5,113 nucleotides of DNA from an uncultured Clostridia bacterium (GTDB lineage Bacteria; Bacillota_A; Clostridia; Christensenellales; CAG-138): NCBI GenBank assembly GCA_946623765.1, contig CAMORL010000119.1, positions 1 through 5,113 of the forward strand, read 5' to 3'. Below the pieces are notes generated by a model. It did not search any database. It worked only from the letters and a program-made list of their open reading frames with translations, and was not told the DNA's origin. The position numbers were made by a program, and so were the translations under genes. Positions 1 to 5,113 of the stretch are shown in pieces (the first letter of the stretch is position 1; every line of letters begins with the position of its first letter).

Positions 1-2740
<2,740 letters not shown>

Positions 2741-2746
2741 AAGAAT

Positions 2747-2752
2747 CTCCTT
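2747..2752 (-). promoter_or_regulatory. secA ribosome binding site
   Basis: On the minus strand this reads AAGGAG, six bases before the secA ATG. It fixes the start at MGFLDKLLG, the usual SecA N-terminus in Firmicutes. Confidence 0.9.
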
Positions 2753-2768
2753 GAACGATATCTTTAGT

Positions 2769-2797
2769 ATTATAGCACAATTCCGCCCCGCTTGCAA
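2769..2797 (-). promoter_or_regulatory. sigma-A promoter of secA
   Basis: Read on the minus strand, a -35 box TTGCAA (2792-2797) and a perfect -10 box TATAAT (2769-2774) are separated by exactly 17 bases. TGC directly before the -10 makes it an extended -10 promoter. Transcription would start near 2762, giving a leader of only about 22 bases. This leaves no room for a SecM-type arrest peptide, so secA is probably transcribed independently of the small gene upstream at 2904-3119. Confidence 0.88.
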
Positions 2798-2903
2798 AGG
2801 GGGCGATTGTGAACGCTGTGCAACGATTTCGGGCGAATGTGCGCGGTGAGGCCTCAATGTCCCGCAAATGCATTACGCTTTGTCCGGATTGTCTAAACGT
2901 CCT

Positions 2904-3119
2904 TTATCCGTTCGGCATGTTCAATCGGTCAATGATCTCGCGCATGCGAGCACGCTGGGATTCGGAAAGCATCGGACTCAGCATGCGGTAGATCTCCTCC
3001 ATCTTTCCTTCGCTCATCTCGCCGGTTTGCTTCTGCTCCGCCGTGAGTCTCAGAAGCGTTTCCATCAATTCGTCGCTTGTCTTGCCGCGATAGGCTTCAT
3101 ACTGTTGATTCAGATCCAT
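2904..3119 (-). CDS. Small helical hypothetical protein (71 aa)
   Basis: I do not recognise this family. The 71-residue product begins MDLNQQYEAYRGKTSDELME and is rich in Glu, Met, Arg and Leu, with no signal peptide, membrane segment or cysteine. It reads as about three amphipathic helices (roughly 5-30, 35-49 and 52-68), with the break at LSPMLSES (47-54); it ends RLNMPNG. The frame stays open upstream to 3251, but the start at 3119 is preferred because GAGGTG sits six bases before it and the upstream extension looks non-coding. It is divergent from the gene at 3199, with 79 bases between starts, and lies 163 bases upstream of secA on the same strand, with the secA promoter in between. The ribosome binding site and protein-like composition support a real gene. 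A small regulatory or adaptor protein is possible, but that is inference only. Confidence 0.75.
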   Translation of the reverse strand: MDLNQQYEAYRGKTSDELMETLLRLTAEQKQTGEMSEGKMEEIYRMLSPMLSESQRARMREIIDRLNMPNG

Positions 3120-3125
3120 TCGTAT

Positions 3126-3131
3126 CACCTC
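3126..3131 (-). promoter_or_regulatory. Ribosome binding site of the 71-aa gene
   Basis: On the minus strand this reads GAGGTG with a six-base spacer to the ATG at 3119. It decides against the longer in-frame start at 3251. Confidence 0.75.
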
Positions 3132-3184
3132 GGAACATTCTATGCGCCGCGCACCGATTTCGTGCACCGGGCATACCATGCAGC

Positions 3185-3191
3185 AAGGAGG
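3185..3191 (+). promoter_or_regulatory. Ribosome binding site of the 98-aa gene
   Basis: AAGGAGG is a near-perfect anti-16S match, seven bases before the ATG at 3199. It selects that start over the in-frame ATG at 3142. Confidence 0.88.
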
Positions 3192-3198
3192 AATTGCC

Positions 3199-3495
3199 AT
3201 GAATCCACAACCGCAACGAAACGGCGCATCCCCGCTGTTCTGCGCCGTCACTTTAGGCGAAACCGTGCGTGAGGAGCACGGGCGCGCAGGCGTCGAAGCC
3301 TACGTAAAAGCGCTCGCTCCGCTTCTCCCGCGCGACATGACCGATCAGCTTGCCTATCGGCTGAACGTGCCCGCACCGGCGCCGTTCTGTCCGGCGCCTC
3401 CGCCTCCTCCGCCTCCGCCGAAACAGCAGCCGGACATGGAAAAGCTCTTTCAGATGATGCGTCTTATGGAACAGCTCCGTCCGAAAGGCGGATAA
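3199..3495 (+). CDS. Small hypothetical protein with an octaproline tract (98 aa)
   Basis: No family was recognised. The protein begins MNPQPQRNGASPLFCAVTLG and has a predicted helical part at about 20-55 (ETVREEHGRAGVEAYVKALA, then PLLPRDMTDQLAYRLNVP). A proline-rich hinge follows with eight consecutive prolines (67-74), and the C-terminal helix is Met-rich (about 78-93, MEKLFQMMRLMEQLRP). There is no signal peptide or membrane segment, so it is likely cytosolic. Eight prolines in a row should stall ribosomes and need EF-P, which is established for polyproline generally. The start at 3199 is set by AAGGAGG. The gene is divergent from the 71-aa gene, and the two products share a similar L-(S/A)-P-(M/L)-L ... 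RLN-(M/V)-P pattern. It ends three bases before the terminator at 3499-3525 and converges on the lipoprotein gene. Confidence 0.8.
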   Translation: MNPQPQRNGASPLFCAVTLGETVREEHGRAGVEAYVKALAPLLPRDMTDQLAYRLNVPAPAPFCPAPPPPPPPPKQQPDMEKLFQMMRLMEQLRPKGG

Positions 3496-3498
3496 CTG

Positions 3499-3525
3499 AA
3501 AAAGGACGGCTGTCGCACGCCGTCC
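3499..3525 (-). terminator. Intrinsic terminator of the lipoprotein gene, possibly bidirectional
   Basis: A 7-bp GC-rich stem, GGACGGC (3504-3510) with GCCGTCC (3519-3525), closes an eight-base loop. On the minus strand it is followed at once by TTTTT (3503-3499), the classic Rho-independent form, 15 bases after the lipoprotein stop. For the plus-strand 98-aa gene the same hairpin begins eight bases after its stop, but is followed by CCGATCTTTCTG, a poor T tract. Termination in that direction would be weaker. Confidence 0.85.
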
Positions 3526-3540
3526 CCGATCTTTCTGCGT

Positions 3541-3978
3541 TCACTGATTTTCGATCGCGGTGATGAGATCCACCTCGTCGAAAGCATAGCCGATATAGCT
3601 CGTTTCCGACCAGTCCGCATGCGTCACGGTCAGCATGAAGCAGCTGTATCCGTTTCTGATAAACGCCTCTCCCAGTTCCATCGTATCTCCGGACGTCAGT
3701 TCCACGTCATATGCGATGAAGCAGAACCGATCCGGGTTGATCGCGCCGATCGTATATACGCCGGGACCGCCGAGCTTTTCCAGATTCAGCCCGAGTGAAG
3801 TTCCGTCGGCAAGCGGGTAAATATTCAGTCGCGGACCGAGGCTTTCCGTATTGCCGACATAAATGCTGTCGAGCGTCGTCCCGGTACTGTTTGAGAAAAA
3901 CAGGTCGTCCGGTTTCTTTGAACACGCAGCGCACAGCAGTGCAAGCAGGATACAGATGACAAGAACGGTCCGTTTCAT
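3541..3978 (-). CDS. Predicted secreted lipoprotein of unknown function (145 aa)
   Basis: The protein starts with a lipoprotein signal peptide: MKR, a hydrophobic core (4-15), then L-C-A-A-C with Cys19 as the likely lipidated residue. The cysteine at -3 is less usual than leucine. The mature part is predominantly beta-type: FFSNSTGTTLDSIYVG (27-42), LADGTSLGLNLEKLG (56-70), VYTIGAINPDRFCFIAYDVE (74-93) and SGDTMEL (96-102). This order (an N-x-T-G-x-T-[IL] strand, a later D-G-x-[ST] turn, then a strand ending in a Ser/Gly-rich turn before TMEL) resembles small beta-sandwich lipoproteins of unknown role seen in Clostridia. That resemblance is from memory, not a search. It would be exported by Sec and anchored to the outer face of the membrane. 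The start at 3978 has AAGGAG nine bases upstream and follows a strong promoter, so the in-frame start at 4068 is rejected. The gene is monocistronic, with its own promoter and terminator. Confidence 0.88.
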   Translation of the reverse strand: MKRTVLVICILLALLCAACSKKPDDLFFSNSTGTTLDSIYVGNTESLGPRLNIYPLADGTSLGLNLEKLGGPGVYTIGAINPDRFCFIAYDVELTSGDTMELGEAFIRNGYSCFMLTVTHADWSETSYIGYAFDEVDLITAIENQ

Positions 3979-3987
3979 GCGACGTTT

Positions 3988-3993
3988 CTCCTT
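3988..3993 (-). promoter_or_regulatory. Ribosome binding site of the lipoprotein gene
   Basis: AAGGAG on the minus strand, nine bases before the ATG at 3978. It places the start directly ahead of the signal peptide. Confidence 0.85.
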
Positions 3994-4018
3994 CCGCTTT
4001 CGGATTCTTCCGATCAAG

Positions 4019-4047
4019 ATTGTAGCATGGCGGGCATTTTGTGTCAA
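4019..4047 (-). promoter_or_regulatory. Near-consensus sigma-A promoter of the lipoprotein gene
   Basis: On the minus strand a perfect -35 TTGACA (4042-4047), a 17-base spacer and a -10 TACAAT (4019-4024) preceded by TGC (extended -10) can be read. Transcription should begin near 4012, giving a leader of about 34 bases. The match predicts strong constitutive expression unless a repressor acts. Confidence 0.92.
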
Positions 4048-4192
4048 CATGTGCATCCGCATGCTCAATTTTTGATATTTCGCATACGCAGACCGGTTCT
4101 CCTTCGGCGTTCAGGTCCGCAGTTTCGCTGTCGAACCCGTTATGCCCCTTGCGCTCTGCCGCCCGCATCGTCCGCGGATGTCAGGCAGAGAG

Positions 4193-4229
4193 CGAAGAGA
4201 CGATCCGGCGATGCGGGATCGTCCTTTCG
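4193..4229. repeat. Long inverted repeat (8 bp perfect, 14 positions with one mismatch)
   Basis: GACGATCC (4199-4206) pairs with GGATCGTC (4216-4223) around a nine-base loop. After one mismatch the stem continues through CGAAG (4193-4197) and TTTCG (4225-4229), including one G-T wobble. Its right arm competes with an alternative pairing that uses 4162-4172. Confidence 0.7.
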
Positions 4230-4242
4230 ACGGACGTTTTGC

Positions 4243-4257
4243 TTCCGTTGAACGGAA
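4243..4257. repeat. Short inverted repeat with three-base loop
   Basis: TTCCGT (4243-4248) pairs with ACGGAA (4252-4257) around TGA. It abuts the next hairpin with no gap, which would allow coaxial stacking in an RNA. Confidence 0.5.
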
Positions 4258-4285
4258 ATCACGCGCCGAGGGGGCGGCGCGTGAT
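4258..4285. repeat. Perfect 11-bp inverted repeat with G5/C5 loop
   Basis: ATCACGCGCCG (4258-4268) and CGGCGCGTGAT (4275-4285) are exactly complementary around AGGGGG. This is the strongest hairpin in the window. As a minus-strand RNA the loop would be CCCCCU. Confidence 0.8.
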
Positions 4286-4303
4286 CTCAAGGGGGGAGAG
4301 TTG

Positions 4304-4345
4304 ATCAAGACAGTTCTTGATGCAGAGACTTTTCCGGTCTCTGCA
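4304..4345. repeat. Two abutting inverted repeats
   Basis: ATCAAGA (4304-4310) pairs with TCTTGAT (4315-4321) around four bases. TGCAGAGAC (4321-4329) pairs with GTCTCTGCA (4337-4345) around seven bases. The stems share the base at 4321, so they would sit back to back. No T tract follows on either side. Confidence 0.75.
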
Positions 4346-4350
4346 AGCAG

Positions 4351-4359
4351 AGTATACCA
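4351..4359 (-). promoter_or_regulatory. Possible extended -10 promoter reading into the hairpin cluster
   Basis: On the minus strand this reads TGG then TATACT, an extended -10 with five of six -10 bases matching. No -35 box stands at the proper distance; a CTGACA lies only 11 bases upstream. If used, transcription would start near 4344, at the edge of the hairpin 4345-4321. Low confidence. Confidence 0.3.
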
Positions 4360-4430
4360 CGGAGTTGTGTCAGAATCGCGTTATCTTTGTGAATGATCTG
4401 AAACAATTCTTCAAAAAAGAGCGCGCGATA

Positions 4431-4460
4431 CGCGAAAAGGGCTGAATCCTGCGCGAAAAG
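4431..4460. repeat. CGCGAAAAG direct repeat, 21-bp period
   Basis: CGCGAAAAG occurs at 4431-4439 and 4452-4460; each copy is followed within a few bases by TGAAT. The 21-base spacing is two helical turns, so both copies face the same side of the DNA, about 80-105 bases upstream of the probable hpf start site. A regulator-binding site is possible. Confidence 0.4.
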
Positions 4461-4472
4461 AGGATGAATATC

Positions 4473-4499
4473 AAAATTTTTGTGTTTTTTTGAAAAAAA
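4473..4499 (+). promoter_or_regulatory. UP-element-like A/T tract upstream of hpf
   Basis: The tract has AAAATTTTT followed by a perfect T7-G-A7 palindrome (4485-4499). Measured from the predicted hpf start near 4537, the palindrome covers about -52 to -38, where the RNA polymerase alpha C-terminal domain contacts UP elements. Phased A tracts also bend DNA. Confidence 0.5.
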
Positions 4500-4521
4500 G
4501 GAAGATATTTCGGAAATAATA

Positions 4522-4530
4522 TGGTAATAT
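4522..4530 (+). promoter_or_regulatory. Extended -10 promoter of hpf
   Basis: TGG followed by TAATAT (4525-4530) forms an extended -10. The bases at the -35 position (AAGATA, 4502-4507) match poorly, which fits reliance on the extended -10 and the upstream A/T tract. The predicted start is near 4537 with a leader of about 40 bases. An overlapping TAATAT (4517-4522) and a partial sigma-H-like -35 (AAAGGAAGA, 4497-4505) are alternatives; B. subtilis hpf is known to be controlled by sigma-H and sigma-B. Confidence 0.55.
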
Positions 4531-4535
4531 ATAGA

Positions 4536-4561
4536 TGACACGAAACACAATACCCGTGTCA
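4536..4561 (+). promoter_or_regulatory. Inverted repeat between hpf promoter and ribosome binding site
   Basis: TGACACG (4536-4542) and CGTGTCA (4555-4561) are perfect 7-bp arms around 12 A-rich bases. The left arm coincides with the predicted transcription start, and the right arm ends one base before AAGGAG. It could be a 5'-terminal mRNA hairpin affecting stability or ribosome access, or an operator. Confidence 0.55.
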
Positions 4562-4562
4562 G

Positions 4563-4568
4563 AAGGAG
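4563..4568 (+). promoter_or_regulatory. Ribosome binding site of hpf
   Basis: AAGGAG with an eight-base spacer to the ATG at 4577. It selects this start over the in-frame codon at 4535. Confidence 0.9.
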
Positions 4569-4576
4569 TGGAACAT

Positions 4577-5098
4577 ATGCGTATTTCTATTTCCGGTAAA
4601 AATTTGGAGGTCTCCGAATACATGCGCGACGTCGCAGAGAAGAAGCTCTCCAAGTTGGATCGGTACTTCCCGCAGGACACAGAAGCACAGGTCACTCTCT
4701 CCGTCGAAAAGAACCGTCACATCGTCGAGGTCACGATCCCGCATGAGGGTCGCATCATCCGCGGCGAAGAGGTCTCGGGCGACATGTATGCGTCGCTCGA
4801 CAACATCGTCGAAAAGCTCGAAAAGCAGATCGTGCGCAACCGCACGCGTCTTGCCAAGGGACTTCGCCAGGACGCGTTCCGCGATCTCCCGTTCGAAGAT
4901 GAAGAAGACGAAGACGAAGGTCCGCGCATCGTCCGCGTGAAGCAATTCTCCGTCAAGCCGATGAGCGAGGAGGAAGCCATGCTGCAGCTCGAGCTGCTCG
5001 GGCACGCCTTCTACGTATTCCGCAACGTGGACACGAACGAGATCAACGTTCTTTATAAACGTAAAGACGGCAACTTCGGCCTGATCGAGCCGTTGTAA
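4577..5098 (+). CDS. hpf: Long-form ribosome hibernation promoting factor
   Basis: Long HPF binds the decoding centre of the 30S subunit and dimerises to join two 70S ribosomes into inactive 100S particles during slow growth. The 173-residue protein has both expected parts. The N-terminal S30AE domain (1-95) starts MRISISGKNLEVSEYMRDVA and includes the basic helix KLEKQIVRNRTRLAKG (80-95). An acidic linker (107-114, EDEEDEDE) leads to the C-terminal dimerisation domain (about 120-172), with KQFSVKPMSEEEA (122-134), LGHAFYVFRN (141-150) and the hallmark YKRKDGNFGLIEP (160-172). The length is close to the usual 170-190. Its mRNA has a short leader carrying an inverted repeat. The gene is divergent from secA rather than co-directional with it as in B. 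subtilis. Identification is secure; yvyD, yfiA and raiA are names for relatives. Confidence 0.97.
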   Translation: MRISISGKNLEVSEYMRDVAEKKLSKLDRYFPQDTEAQVTLSVEKNRHIVEVTIPHEGRIIRGEEVSGDMYASLDNIVEKLEKQIVRNRTRLAKGLRQDAFRDLPFEDEEDEDEGPRIVRVKQFSVKPMSEEEAMLQLELLGHAFYVFRNVDTNEINVLYKRKDGNFGLIEPL

Positions 5099-5113
5099 GT
5101 TTCACCCGAGAAA

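Larger units (their letters stand above)
3120..3198. promoter_or_regulatory. Divergent intergenic region between two small genes
   Basis: These 79 bases hold both ribosome binding sites and must carry or adjoin the promoters of both small genes. No good sigma-A promoter is visible for either. A TAGAAT box on the minus strand (3137-3142) has no -35 partner and would give a leader of only about 11 bases. TACCAT on the plus strand (3174-3179) likewise lacks a -35. Promoters may use another sigma factor or lie inside the opposing gene. Confidence 0.5.
4154..4352. other. Hairpin-dense non-coding region, candidate structured RNA
   Basis: About 200 bases hold at least five perfect or near-perfect inverted repeats packed almost end to end: 4193-4229, 4243-4257, 4258-4285, 4304-4321 and 4321-4345. 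The outer edges CTCTGC (4154-4159) and GCAGAG (4347-4352) are also complementary and could close the domain. No ORF here has a credible ribosome binding site or a protein-like product. None of the hairpins is followed by a proper T tract on either strand, so they are not simple terminators. No match to 6S, SRP, tmRNA, RNase P or T-box signatures was seen. The strand is uncertain: the minus strand is mildly favoured by a possible extended -10 at 4351-4359 that would start a transcript at the edge of the first hairpin. Palindromic DNA repeats or a regulated leader are alternatives. Confidence 0.5.

Noticed and set aside
2847..2856. TGAGGCCTCA palindrome in the gap upstream of secA
   Set aside because: It is a 10-base palindrome with no loop or T tract and no link to a promoter element; likely chance.
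2904..3119. The 71-aa gene upstream of secA as a SecM-like arrest peptide controlling secA
   Set aside because: It has no signal sequence or known arrest motif, and a good secA promoter separates it from secA by a 22-base leader.
3137..3142. TAGAAT -10 box for the 71-aa gene
   Set aside because: There is no -35 partner at 16-18 bases, and the start site would fall inside the ribosome binding site.
3707..4168. 153-codon minus-strand frame overlapping the lipoprotein start
   Set aside because: It runs through the lipoprotein promoter and ribosome binding site and is out of frame with the signal peptide gene. Its second half is a shadow of the lipoprotein.
4345..4360. T-box-like ACCACGG near the end of the hairpin cluster
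   Set aside because: The preceding bases lack the T-box AGGGTGG core, there is no terminator downstream, and hpf is not a known T-box gene.
4142..4396. 84-codon plus-strand frame across the hairpin cluster, with a possible internal TTG start at 4301 after GGGGGGAGAG
   Set aside because: The G-rich tract touches the TTG with no spacer, the product has no protein-like pattern, and the inverted repeats explain the sequence better.
4305..4550. 81-codon minus-strand frame in the AT-rich region upstream of hpf
   Set aside because: It starts with TTG, has no ribosome binding site, covers the hpf promoter, and its composition simply reflects A/T tracts.

Overview
The window looks like a chromosomal segment of a moderately GC-rich Clostridia-type Firmicute. 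The grounds are a Clostridia/Bacillus-style SecA with a C-terminal CxCx8CC zinc motif, a long-form hibernation factor (HPF), strong AGGAGG-type ribosome binding sites, and textbook sigma-A promoters with 17-bp spacers. No mobile element, CRISPR array, tRNA or rRNA was recognised. The genus cannot be named from the sequence alone.

Layout from left to right. Bases 1-2740 are secA on the minus strand; it runs off the left edge at codon 913, inside its C-terminal zinc motif. Its promoter (extended -10, 17-bp spacer) lies at 2769-2797. Next is a divergent pair of small unrecognised genes: a 71-residue helical protein on minus (2904-3119) and a 98-residue protein with eight consecutive prolines on plus (3199-3495). 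A hairpin terminator at 3499-3525 separates the plus gene from a converging minus-strand gene for a 145-residue predicted lipoprotein (3541-3978), which has an almost perfect sigma-A promoter at 4019-4047.

Bases 4048-4576 contain no convincing gene but are rich in structure. A run of closely packed perfect hairpins lies between about 4154 and 4352. To its right is an AT-rich control region for hpf: two CGCGAAAAG direct repeats, an UP-element-like tract centred on T7-G-A7, an extended -10 box, and a 7-bp inverted repeat ending one base before the ribosome binding site. Bases 4577-5098 are hpf (plus strand), complete.

Functionally, SecA drives protein export through SecYEG and the lipoprotein is a predicted Sec client. 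HPF dimerises and stores 70S ribosomes in slow growth. In Bacillus subtilis hpf lies directly upstream of secA in the same orientation. Here the two are divergent and 1.8 kb apart with three small genes between, so the neighbourhood is recognisable but rearranged. The part least explained by known families is the hairpin cluster at 4154-4352, a candidate structured RNA, together with the divergent small-gene pair.
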